Below are positions 1 through 6,816 of a stretch of DNA of 13,990 nt, piece after piece (within the stretch, counting starts at the first letter, position 1; each line of letters starts with the position of its first letter). Location: positions 1 through 13,990 of the forward strand of contig JAOUGF010000011.1 of NCBI GenBank assembly GCA_029857925.1, given 5' to 3'. Source of the stretch: Gammaproteobacteria bacterium. GTDB lineage: Bacteria; Pseudomonadota; Gammaproteobacteria; S012-40. The notes beneath the pieces are model-generated. The model did no database searches. It was given only the letters and a program-made list of their open reading frames with translations, and was not told the origin of the DNA. The translations under genes and the position numbers were made by a program.

Positions 1-407
1 GCCCATTGGTGAAGATTTTCACGCTGTACCTGTTGTGAATTGTGAAACAAATCCAGTCTGTATCGGCACAAATAATTGCGTCTGCCTTTCAGTAGCGCCA
101 CCCGTCGCGCCTGTCCCAAAGCCCTCTTCACCAAGGGTAAATCTTTAAAAAATAACTGGTCTTGTAGATTTTTTGTACCGGTCGAAATGACTACTTTGCC
201 GTCCCCCAGAAGTGCAGGAACTAGGTACGCGAATGTCTTGCCGGTGCCGGTACCGGCCTCAGCGACAAGCGTGGTATGTGCCGCTAACGCACTGCTTACG
301 CCAGACGCCATCGCGGATTGAGCGTGACGGGGCCGATAATCCTTAATTTGCCGGGCCAAACAACCGTTTAGGCCAAATATTTCATCTACCAGGACAGTAT
401 CGTTCAA
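1..407 (-). CDS. DinG/YoaA-family ATP-dependent DNA helicase, N-terminal part (partial at left edge)
   Basis: This is the N-terminal 135 or so residues of an XPD-like superfamily 2 helicase; the rest lies beyond position 1. Such Fe-S helicases unwind DNA 5'-3' in repair and replication restart. Visible are a motif like PRHAQSAMA, the Walker A motif EAGTGTGKT (motif I), the STGTKNLQDQL stretch (motif Ia) and LKGRRNYLCRYRL, whose Cys is the first ligand of the Fe-S cluster in this family. There is no usable ATG. An in-frame TAG lies just upstream, and the only reasonable start is TTG at 407, preceded by AAAGG at 416-420 with 8 nt spacing. The layout resembles YoaA more than E. coli DinG, but the missing part would decide this. 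The next gene upstream on the same strand is the PD-(D/E)XK-like gene, 118 nt away. The family call is secure; the exact paralogue is not. Confidence 0.88.
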   Translation of the reverse strand, partial: MNDTVLVDEIFGLNGCLARQIKDYRPRHAQSAMASGVSSALAAHTTLVAEAGTGTGKTFAYLVPALLGDGKVVISTGTKNLQDQLFFKDLPLVKRALGQARRVALLKGRRNYLCRYRLDLFHNSQQVQRENLHQW

Positions 408-415
408 CAGAACAG

Positions 416-420
416 CCTTT
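416..420 (-). promoter_or_regulatory. Ribosome binding site that decides the helicase TTG start
   Basis: AAAGG on the minus strand lies 8 nt before the TTG at 405-407. An in-frame stop codon just upstream rules out any longer form, so this site supports TTG as the initiation codon. Confidence 0.5.
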
Positions 421-525
421 ATCTACACACGAGGGAACGCTGAAATGTTTCCCTAGGAAGGGGGGTATTGTAAACAAAAGCAGGAAAAAATGTTAGTATA
501 CCTATCCGCGAGAAGAGGGCAGACT

Positions 526-1038
526 TTAACTTTTTGCGGATCGGTTGTCCCAGACAACGTCCTGTATCTCTCCATCCACGCTAGTCCAAATGAGCTCAGC
601 GATATTTTTGAATCGCGCGACAGACATCATACCGCGTTTGTTTCTATTACTTTCCGGTCGTTCCTCAAGTGCCTGGATCACGTCCGCGCGCTGCGCTTCA
701 TAGATTTCCACAGGAAAATACTTCTCATCCATGACCACTAGCAGCACGCTATCCCACTCTTTATCCAATTTGAGTTGCCCGATACGATGCCCGGATTTAC
801 TTTCATCGAAAATAGCCCTGGCCTTAATTTGGATGCGCTTACCGATACGCGGATCTTGCCGACCGATCGCGTCATAGCCACCGGGACGTTCTTTACATAA
901 CTCCAGATTGAGCAACCGTGCAGCGTCAAATTCGGCAATTTCGTTACTGATGCCCAATGGCTTACCGGTAGCTGCACGAAATTCCGCCGCCAATCGACGC
1001 GCCTCAGAAATCAGTTTGTCATTCGCATATACACTCAT
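526..1038 (-). CDS. DUF6998-like conserved protein with a PD-(D/E)XK-like pattern
   Basis: A 170-residue soluble protein without a signal peptide or membrane segment. I recognise it as a widespread conserved hypothetical family (probably DUF6998), typified by ATGKPLGISNEIAEFDAARLL near the start and LDKEWDSVLLVVMDE in the middle. The order E33 (NEIAEF), D56 (GYDAI) and Q70-x-K72 (RIQIKAR), followed by a beta-rich stretch, fits the active-site layout of the PD-(D/E)XK nuclease fold, in which the last motif is often Q-x-K. Nuclease activity is inference; no substrate can be named. The gene starts 32 nt after the outer-membrane protein gene ends and precedes the DinG-like helicase on the same strand, so it may be co-transcribed with either. 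The ATG at 1038 has only a distant AGAGG upstream, so initiation may be weak or coupled. Confidence 0.8.
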   Translation of the reverse strand: MSVYANDKLISEARRLAAEFRAATGKPLGISNEIAEFDAARLLNLELCKERPGGYDAIGRQDPRIGKRIQIKARAIFDESKSGHRIGQLKLDKEWDSVLLVVMDEKYFPVEIYEAQRADVIQALEERPESNRNKRGMMSVARFKNIAELIWTSVDGEIQDVVWDNRSAKS

Positions 1039-1070
1039 GGAGCACTACTTTGCACCTCTATGCAACGCAA

Positions 1071-2324
1071 TTAATAGCTATAGCTCGCTGAGAGATATAA
1101 ACTAAGGACATACATCGAAACATCTTGAATAACAAGCGAATCGGCCACCACTTGTGCATGCCCCTCACCAGTAGAGAAACTAAATCCGCCGGTCAAAGAA
1201 GAGCTGCGCGTAAAATTGGAAAGACTAAACGTAAAACCATACAAATTCACATGATCTGACTGCCCAAGTCTACCTGCTGTAGTATCAGGCGAGTTTGAAA
1301 AATTCGTAAATAATCCGCTACGTAGCGCGTAATTTCCGAGAAAATAATACTCTATGCCGCTCGCGATGTTAACCAAAGGAGTATTAGCGCTGAAATTCTC
1401 ATATGCGCTGGCCGTGGCGGTCATCAGTAAGGATGTAGATTGAAAATACGCGACGCTGATTTCCGTATTCCAAGGTTTTATATTACGAATATTGTCTGCG
1501 CTGTTAGATATAATTATTTTACCATTGGCGCACGTAGCGGTATCTGGGTAGATCGCGGAGTTATTTCTGGCGCAACTTAACTGTAAGGCGTCTTTTGCAT
1601 AGAATATTCTCGGTTGGCTGAATGTCGCTCCTATAGATATTTTGTCCAATGGTGACCACATGAGTCCTAGAATTGGCCGTATACCATACTCTTCATAATT
1701 ACGATAACTATTGACCCAATGATACCCTGTTGCCGCTTGGAATTCCTGATTAAATATCGTCCGTTGTTGATGTACAATTCCATAAAGCGTTATTCCAGCA
1801 GAAAGTCTGTCGCTAAACTTAAACGCGTAGGACGGCCCGATATTGTATACGACATCTTGGTTGTTAAAATTAATTATGAAATCCGTTGGATTATTATTAT
1901 CCAGCAATGATTTTATGCTAAATTTCTGTTGTTGATTTTCAATGGTAGAATCCGGTATCGCATAGGAAAACCCTAACGTCCCACCACCAAAGGGTTGGGT
2001 AACGCCGAAGAAATTCGGCAAAAGTGCAATCGACGTACGCACCCATGTTTGGTCACCTAACGCCTTTTTATAGTGGGTTTGACTGAAGTGTAATGCGTTC
2101 ATGCTTCCAGAGAGATTACTTCCTACCGCATATACCGTTCCAGCGGGGTTGTAGTATAGTCCCGTGGGATCATCCGAGATTGCAGAATATGAACCTCCCA
2201 TGCCAGCGGCTCGATCACCTATAATAATATTTGTATAGTGGAGCGCATCTGCGCTGGCTAGGGATTGCGACAATATTAGGTATGCAATCGCGAAAAATTG
2301 TAGAGTCCTAGTAGTTAACAACAT
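1071..2324 (-). CDS. FadL/OmpP1/TodX-like outer-membrane beta-barrel protein
   Basis: A 417-residue secreted protein. The ATG at 2324 gives a clean signal peptide (MLLTTRTLQFF followed by a hydrophobic core, likely cleavage after SLASA). A GTG at 2348 would add eight residues but spoils the signal peptide. The mature N-terminus carries GDRAAGMGGSYSAISDD and then LYYNPAG; the NPA motif in this place is typical of the FadL/OmpP1 family, whose members take hydrophobic compounds across the outer membrane. The rest alternates short beta strands with Asn/Ser-rich turns and ends in YLSASYSY, an aromatic C-terminus suited to barrel assembly. Two Cys about 18 residues apart (LSCARN and ATCANG) could form a disulfide in an extracellular loop. 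It overlaps the M48 protease stop by 17 nt, so translation is probably coupled. By eye the gene looks more AT-rich than its neighbours. The substrate is unknown. Confidence 0.78.
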   Translation of the reverse strand: MLLTTRTLQFFAIAYLILSQSLASADALHYTNIIIGDRAAGMGGSYSAISDDPTGLYYNPAGTVYAVGSNLSGSMNALHFSQTHYKKALGDQTWVRTSIALLPNFFGVTQPFGGGTLGFSYAIPDSTIENQQQKFSIKSLLDNNNPTDFIINFNNQDVVYNIGPSYAFKFSDRLSAGITLYGIVHQQRTIFNQEFQAATGYHWVNSYRNYEEYGIRPILGLMWSPLDKISIGATFSQPRIFYAKDALQLSCARNNSAIYPDTATCANGKIIISNSADNIRNIKPWNTEISVAYFQSTSLLMTATASAYENFSANTPLVNIASGIEYYFLGNYALRSGLFTNFSNSPDTTAGRLGQSDHVNLYGFTFSLSNFTRSSSLTGGFSFSTGEGHAQVVADSLVIQDVSMYVLSLYLSASYSY

Positions 2325-3315
2325 ATTTTTTAAATCTCTTTGCCGCACGTGGATAATTCAATTTATCCAACCCCTCGTCTGCCAATAAACGCCGTAAAGT
2401 ATCCATTCGTTCATGCGTAGGTGGATGCGTGGTATTTATAGCTCCGCTTCCCGTGTTTTTTTCTTTTATGCGTGTCAAATAACGCGCCATTGCCTGCGGG
2501 TCATAGCCGGTGGCTGCCAACAACAAAGTACCTATGCGGTCTGCTTCCTTTTCATCTAGGTGATTAAATCCAGTTTCAAACAACACCGCTACCGCTTTAT
2601 CTATTGTCTGAAAAAAAGCAATACGCGTCGTATCTCCCGCGCTACCTATGATTTGTGTTAATCCAGACTTTTCAGTATCAGCCGCTTTAATTCGTAGCGC
2701 CTTAACAATATGCCGCTCAGTAACATGTGCAATTTCGTGGGCAAGTACTGCCGCCAATTCTGACTCATCAAGCATCGATTTCAATGCGCCGGTAGTTACA
2801 AAAATATACCCTCCAGGCGCAGAATACGCGTTTATCTCATCACTTTTTACGACGGCGAAGTGGAATTCCAATTCAGGGCGTGACGAGCCGACCACTAATG
2901 ACCTTCCAACCAGCGATATATATTGCGTCAGCGAGGAATCCTCAACCAGTGGTATTCTTCCCAACACACGTGCCGCCACGGATTGTCCAAAGCGTATTTC
3001 GGTTTCTACGTCTTCAGCTGTGGTATTTGCATATGTCGTATTGTGGCTGCGCACACGAAAGGACGCGCTGTCCTCTGCATGGCTATATCCGCCTAGACTA
3101 AAATAATATATTAAAATTGCTTTACCTAGTCCTCGATACAGTGTTTTTCTTGTTCTTATTTTTCTGCTCAATAAAATAGGTTGATTTCCCATTTCATGAA
3201 AACGCTCGGACAAAAAAGTTATCGCTCGCTTACTGTTTTCAGTAAGGTTACGAGCGATCCGATTTATTAATCCAATAAAATATCTATAACCCGCTAATAT
3301 GTTTCTACGCCACAT
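2308..3315 (-). CDS. M48-family zinc metalloprotease, BepA/LoiP-like, with long N-terminal extension
   Basis: A 335-residue protein with the M48 zinc site: HEIAH at 193-197 gives two His ligands and the catalytic Glu194, and DEKEAD contains Glu257 as third ligand. HPPTHERM near 297-304 sits where BepA has its regulatory His, and NAYSAPGGYIFVTTG is the usual strand before the helix. Periplasmic M48 enzymes of this kind degrade misassembled outer-membrane proteins. The ATG at 3315 has a strong AAGGG at 3322-3326 with 6 nt spacing. This leaves about 60 basic residues before the hydrophobic segment (near 64-79, ending YSHA, a plausible cleavage or anchor site), which is unusual. Met42 (codon at 3192) would give a more normal signal peptide but has a poorer ribosome site. 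It follows the SH3 gene by 22 nt and overlaps the barrel gene, so it may act on that barrel protein. Confidence 0.88.
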   Translation of the reverse strand: MWRRNILAGYRYFIGLINRIARNLTENSKRAITFLSERFHEMGNQPILLSRKIRTRKTLYRGLGKAILIYYFSLGGYSHAEDSASFRVRSHNTTYANTTAEDVETEIRFGQSVAARVLGRIPLVEDSSLTQYISLVGRSLVVGSSRPELEFHFAVVKSDEINAYSAPGGYIFVTTGALKSMLDESELAAVLAHEIAHVTERHIVKALRIKAADTEKSGLTQIIGSAGDTTRIAFFQTIDKAVAVLFETGFNHLDEKEADRIGTLLLAATGYDPQAMARYLTRIKEKNTGSGAINTTHPPTHERMDTLRRLLADEGLDKLNYPRAAKRFKKYVVNY

Positions 3316-3337
3316 ACGAGTCCCTTCGAGGTGTTAT

Positions 3338-3820
3338 TCAGTCTTTTAGGTCAGCTAGGAATTGCGCAACCATCTGATCATCTATCGCCAATCCTTCCAT
3401 TTTTTTCAGCGCGGCAAAATCCGCTGTGTCCTTGTCGCTAGTCCGTGACCGATCTGCGTCCGCACGCAACCCGCGAACAGAGGCGGTGTTGGTATTGGTT
3501 GAGGCGCGACGACGCGCATCATTGGATAATTGCTCATCATGTTCTGCGAGCAAGGTTACACGCTTCGTTGGGGGATTGGGCGAGACCGCTAAGCGCGATA
3601 ACCAACCTTCCTTTTCCTGATAGCGAACTTTGAACCAATTGTTGTTTTTTGCAATTTCTATGACCTTTTCGCCGCGTGTCATACTGCCTACAATTTCGGA
3701 CTTAAATGACGGTTCTGAAAGGAGATTTGCCCGTGCGCTCAAGATATATAAAATTTCATCCGCAGCCATGGCTACGGTCGGTCCCAGCGCTAAAATAATA
3801 ATAATTAATCCTTTTTTCAT
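3338..3820 (-). CDS. Secreted bacterial SH3-domain protein
   Basis: A 160-residue protein with a clear signal peptide (MKKGLIIIILALGPTVAMA, cleavage before ADE). A bacterial SH3 domain follows at about 23-80: ARANLLSEPSFKSEIVGSM, then GEKVIEIAKNNNWFKVRYQ and EGWLSRLAV. Such domains bind peptidoglycan or protein partners in the periplasm. The C-terminal half is polar and probably disordered (RRRASTNTNTASVRGLRAD) and ends in a short helix (DFAALKKMEGLAIDDQMV). I have seen that tail in other proteobacterial SH3 proteins of this type, but I cannot give its role. The ATG at 3820 has a GAGGT ribosome site 4-5 nt upstream. It is the first gene of the apparent SH3-M48-barrel unit, downstream of the CHASE2 cyclase after a 131-nt gap containing a hairpin. 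Confidence 0.82.
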   Translation of the reverse strand: MKKGLIIIILALGPTVAMAADEILYILSARANLLSEPSFKSEIVGSMTRGEKVIEIAKNNNWFKVRYQEKEGWLSRLAVSPNPPTKRVTLLAEHDEQLSNDARRRASTNTNTASVRGLRADADRSRTSDKDTADFAALKKMEGLAIDDQMVAQFLADLKD

Positions 3821-3911
3821 ACTTACCTCTATCGGTGAAGACGGCCTACTTATTAGGTTTGCGGCCTAAAGTACATAAATCTTTAACCAGCAAGTAACGC
3901 GCCTGGTTATC

Positions 3912-3933
3912 AAGGTAATGCCGGAATTACCTT
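3912..3933. repeat. Perfect 8-bp inverted repeat between cyclase and SH3 genes
   Basis: AAGGTAAT, a six-base loop GCCGGA, then ATTACCTT. It begins 18 nt past the cyclase stop on the minus strand. No T-run follows on that strand, so it is not a canonical intrinsic terminator. It could be an mRNA-stabilising or processing hairpin, or an operator in front of the SH3 gene. The same hairpin read on the plus strand is followed by ATTTTAC, but no plus-strand gene lies upstream. Confidence 0.5.
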
Positions 3934-3951
3934 ATTTTACAACATATTGCG

Positions 3952-6090
3952 CTATTTACTGGTAAGTGTATAGACGCCATCCCATGTAGCGTCTGGCGGT
4001 GTTTTCTGAAAATATCGGCAACGTTCTGACATCTGGCGCCTGAAAGTATCCTCGGGCAGTTCCGCCAAAACCTCAAGCGCCTCTTTCCATCTACGTGCCA
4101 GATAGCAGTTGAAGAACTCCTCGTTGCGTTTTAAGATTTCAGGTTGCGCCTGCTCTGTCTGCAGCGGTTGGTAAATGCGGATAGGTTGTTTTTTTCCTTT
4201 TACACGCACAAGATCAATCAGGCGGCACGGTATAGGTTGCGTAAGTGCGTTGTAGGTTGACTCAGAAATAAGGAGACCGCACCCATATTGTTTGGTGAGT
4301 CCTTCCATGCGCGAGGCGAGGTTAACATTGTCCCCGATAATGGTATATTCCAATTTGTGTTCGCTTCCGATATTTCCGAGCACTACGTTGCCGGTATTCA
4401 GGCCAATACCAATTTCTAAATTCGGATACTGGCGTTCGCTTAGCCAGGCATTTACATTGTTGAGGCGGGCCAGCATCTGCGTGGCCGCCAACACAGCACG
4501 ATCCGCATGATCTGTTGTACGTATAGGTGCTCCCCAAAAAGACATTATCGCGTCGCCAATGAACTTGTCTATCGTCCCTTCGTTGCGAAATATGATTTCG
4601 GTCATTTCTGAAAAGTAATAATTTAGTATTTCTACGACGCGCTCAGCAGGCAACACCTCGGACATAGAGGTGAATCCGCGTATATCAGAAAATAGTATAG
4701 TCAACTTTTCATTCGCGCCGACCTCTGCACGCAGAAATTCCGCAGGGTTATTGACAACGGTATCTAACACTGCAGGCGAAAGATATTGTGACATCATCCG
4801 CTTTATTTTTCTCTTTTCGCGACCTTCGGTGAGCAAAAGAAGCGCCAAAGTCGCGGTCAGCGCGAAGAAAGTACTGGCACCCGGCGCGACTACCGGAATA
4901 ATATAACCTAATTTCTGCCCCAAGAACGCCACGCAAAAATAAACACCAAAGGAGGCCACTGGTATGCCGACTTGGGCGTAAATCCGTGGTACATACAAGA
5001 CGCCGAACACAGTGATGCCAGCCAAAAATGATATTGCGAAATAATTAATCCACTGCGGTAACATGCTGATGAAGTCTTTTGCCAGTATATTTCCAGCGAT
5101 AGTCGCATGTATATATACTCCAGGCAAATTTGGGTTCATCGGTGAATTTTTTAGATCATTCAAGCCAGCCGCGCTCACACCCACATACACTATTTTATCC
5201 AGGAATTCTTCCGGGCTAATAATAATTTTTTCAAAGTCACCGCTACGTATCGCTTGGAGTGAGGACAGTATTCCGCTGTAGGAGTAACCAGGGTAGTCAT
5301 GATAGTAATTAATGATGTATCGATCATCCTCATCAAGCGGGATTTCTGTTTCCGCTATCGACAATGTAGTATTCTTGCGTTCGATTTGACGATGGGGCGC
5401 GCGCGCCAAGATAGGCGCAAAACCCAGACTTGGAAATCTATTTCGTTGGAATTGGTGCCACAAGCGCGTACGTCGGTAAACGCCGTCTTCATCCGGGAAC
5501 ATATTCACGGTGCCCATGCCAATTGCAGCACGATAGAGGTCGGTGTACGGAATTTGAAAAGTATTGTTTGGGCGATCCTGGAAATTTATCAGTTGGTATT
5601 TACTTTCCATTGCGAAGCGTTCTGAGAAATCCTGAGGTAACGGTACAACTTTGTGCAGCTCATGATTTTCCGATGCAAAACTGATCGCATGATATACAAA
5701 AGGATACTCTGTGGTAGCCTCCACTAGACGCTGATCATGCGGACTCAAAAAACTGCCCTGCGTGCCCAATACCAGCTGTTTTTCCCAGAAATCTATATCG
5801 AACAATACCGCCTTGGGATTTGCGTAACTCAAAAATTCGATGAGATCTGCATGTATGGACCGCGGCCACGGCCAACGTCCAGCAATGTGGTCTAGGGCCT
5901 TCAGCGACGCGTCATCTACTAATATCACAGATATATCTTGTGGTAACTGACTGTCTTCACGCAAGATTTGCATGCGCCAATCATAGGTTTGCCATTCAAA
6001 GTGGTCTAAAATTCCGGATAAATTTATCAGGCTGACACTCAGCGCCACGGAAAATGCAACCAACAGTCCACGTACCCAAGTCCTATTCAT
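3952..6090 (-). CDS. CHASE2-domain class III adenylate cyclase
   Basis: A 712-residue membrane enzyme that should make cAMP from ATP. Residues 7-27 form a signal anchor. About 30-340 is a periplasmic CHASE2 sensor (HFEWQTYDWRM, ISVILVDDASL, WPWPRSIHA, and LPGVYIHATIAGNIL at its end). Three membrane segments follow at about 347-420, then a class III cyclase domain at about 460-642. Metal-binding Asp are D469 (LFSDIRGF) and D513 (FIGDAIM). K509 and T583 are the ATP-specifying pair of the bacterial type, and N590 and R594 are the transition-state residues, so all key residues are present. The tail at 645-712, ending WDGVYTLTSK, matches the usual C-terminus of CHASE2 cyclases. The ligand sensed is unknown. 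It is divergent from the Nudix gene; a possible promoter on this strand has GATAAC with an extended TG. AAAGAG lies rather far (about 16 nt) from the ATG. Confidence 0.93.
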   Translation of the reverse strand: MNRTWVRGLLVAFSVALSVSLINLSGILDHFEWQTYDWRMQILREDSQLPQDISVILVDDASLKALDHIAGRWPWPRSIHADLIEFLSYANPKAVLFDIDFWEKQLVLGTQGSFLSPHDQRLVEATTEYPFVYHAISFASENHELHKVVPLPQDFSERFAMESKYQLINFQDRPNNTFQIPYTDLYRAAIGMGTVNMFPDEDGVYRRTRLWHQFQRNRFPSLGFAPILARAPHRQIERKNTTLSIAETEIPLDEDDRYIINYYHDYPGYSYSGILSSLQAIRSGDFEKIIISPEEFLDKIVYVGVSAAGLNDLKNSPMNPNLPGVYIHATIAGNILAKDFISMLPQWINYFAISFLAGITVFGVLYVPRIYAQVGIPVASFGVYFCVAFLGQKLGYIIPVVAPGASTFFALTATLALLLLTEGREKRKIKRMMSQYLSPAVLDTVVNNPAEFLRAEVGANEKLTILFSDIRGFTSMSEVLPAERVVEILNYYFSEMTEIIFRNEGTIDKFIGDAIMSFWGAPIRTTDHADRAVLAATQMLARLNNVNAWLSERQYPNLEIGIGLNTGNVVLGNIGSEHKLEYTIIGDNVNLASRMEGLTKQYGCGLLISESTYNALTQPIPCRLIDLVRVKGKKQPIRIYQPLQTEQAQPEILKRNEEFFNCYLARRWKEALEVLAELPEDTFRRQMSERCRYFQKTPPDATWDGVYTLTSK

Positions 6091-6133
6091 GATAAAAAGC
6101 GGTCTCTTTGTCCGTCGTGAGTGTTATCGCACG

Positions 6134-6162
6134 TTGGAGCTATTCCTTGAATATGCTATAAC
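6134..6162 (+). promoter_or_regulatory. Sigma70-type promoter for the Nudix gene
   Basis: TTGGAG at 6134-6139 and TATAAC at 6157-6162 are separated by exactly 17 bp, and TG at 6154-6155 gives an extended -10. It lies 27 bp before the GTG start of the Nudix gene, in the divergent gap with the cyclase gene. Confidence 0.55.
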
Positions 6163-6189
6163 ATAGGCTGGATCATACGGGAGCATCAG

Positions 6190-6618
6190 GTGGCGGGAGT
6201 AGGTTTGTCAGCGGGTGTAATCGTGGTGCGCTGGGAGGTCAACGACTGGAAATTCCTGCTCTTACGTGCCTATCAGCATTGGGATTTCCCAAAAGGTATG
6301 GTTGAAAAGGGCGAAGACCCCCTTGTAGGTGCAAAACGCGAAGTGGAAGAAGAAACCACGCTCAATGACCTCAATTTTAGGTGGGGTTATGAATATCGTG
6401 AAACGCCTCCATACGGGCGCGGAAAAATTGCACGCTATTACATTGCCACAACCCTCACACAAGAAATCAGTTTGCCTATCAGCGAAGAGCTGGGGCACCC
6501 CGAACACGAAGAGTATTGCTGGGTAGACTATGTACAAGCGGTAGAACTCGTTTCAGAACGAGTAAAGCCTATACTCGCATGGGCTCATGAAATTCTTTAT
6601 CCACATCAAGAATCTTGA
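6190..6618 (+). CDS. Nudix hydrolase, Ap4A-hydrolase-like
   Basis: A 142-residue cytoplasmic Nudix protein. The Nudix box runs from GMVEKGE to KREVEEETTL (about residues 37-59) and keeps the G, the E, and the REVxEE metal-binding helix. The Gly near the end of the consensus (EExGU) is replaced by Thr. The stretch after the box (FRWGYEYRETPPYGRGKIARYY) and the PEHEEYCWVDY motif match a proteobacterial family usually labelled bis(5'-nucleosyl)-tetraphosphatase or NTP pyrophosphohydrolase. Substrates cannot be told from sequence. The start is GTG at 6190 with GGGAG 6-7 nt upstream, which fits the conserved beginning AGVGLSAGVIVV. It has its own promoter and is followed by 198 bp before nagZ. Confidence 0.87.
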   Translation: MAGVGLSAGVIVVRWEVNDWKFLLLRAYQHWDFPKGMVEKGEDPLVGAKREVEEETTLNDLNFRWGYEYRETPPYGRGKIARYYIATTLTQEISLPISEELGHPEHEEYCWVDYVQAVELVSERVKPILAWAHEILYPHQES

Positions 6619-6753
6619 CGTGGTGTTTTTCGTCAAACCTGTTTCGCGAATATGTGCTGTTAATAGCGTTGCATTTGGTGTAAATTCTGCATATTGCGTT
6701 CAACGGTATGTTCCACTGGCTGCAATAGCGCTATTTTCTGTATTCTTACCAAT

Positions 6754-6794
6754 GCGGCAAAAAACTTGTATTGCGGTATCAACTGCCGTTTTTT
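6754..6794 (+). terminator. Possible intrinsic terminator or attenuator just before nagZ
   Basis: The arm TGCCGT (6784-6789) can pair with GCGGCA (6754-6759, one G-U) or, as GCCG, with CGGT at 6774-6777. It leads straight into six T (6789-6794). The stems are short and no promoter is evident between this point and the nagZ ribosome site at 6805, so termination here may be partial. The same 198-bp gap also holds a perfect 12-bp palindrome, AATAGCGCTATT, at 6724-6735, of unknown meaning. Confidence 0.3.
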
Positions 6795-6816
6795 AAAGAT
6801 TATTAGGGGGCAAAAG

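Noticed and set aside
431..455. Six-base inverted repeat AGGGAA/TTCCCT before the helicase gene
   Set aside because: Short stem, 11-base loop, no T-run on either useful strand, and no similarity to the def-mfd repeat beyond a few bases.
543..557. Inverted repeat GTTGTC-TGG-GACAAC on the minus strand near the end of the PD-(D/E)XK-like gene
   Set aside because: It lies inside the coding sequence (codons for VVWDN), has a 3-base loop and no T-run, so chance is the simplest explanation.
6615..6636. TTGACG/CGTCAA hairpin overlapping the Nudix stop codon
   Set aside because: Only 6 bp with a 10-base loop and no following T-run, so I did not call it a terminator. TTGACG also resembles a -35 box, but no matching -10 follows at 17 bp.
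6694..6816. N-terminal extension of nagZ from an upstream in-frame ATG
   Set aside because: The extra residues look unlike any NagZ, and the strong AGGGGG ribosome site serves the ATG at 6817.
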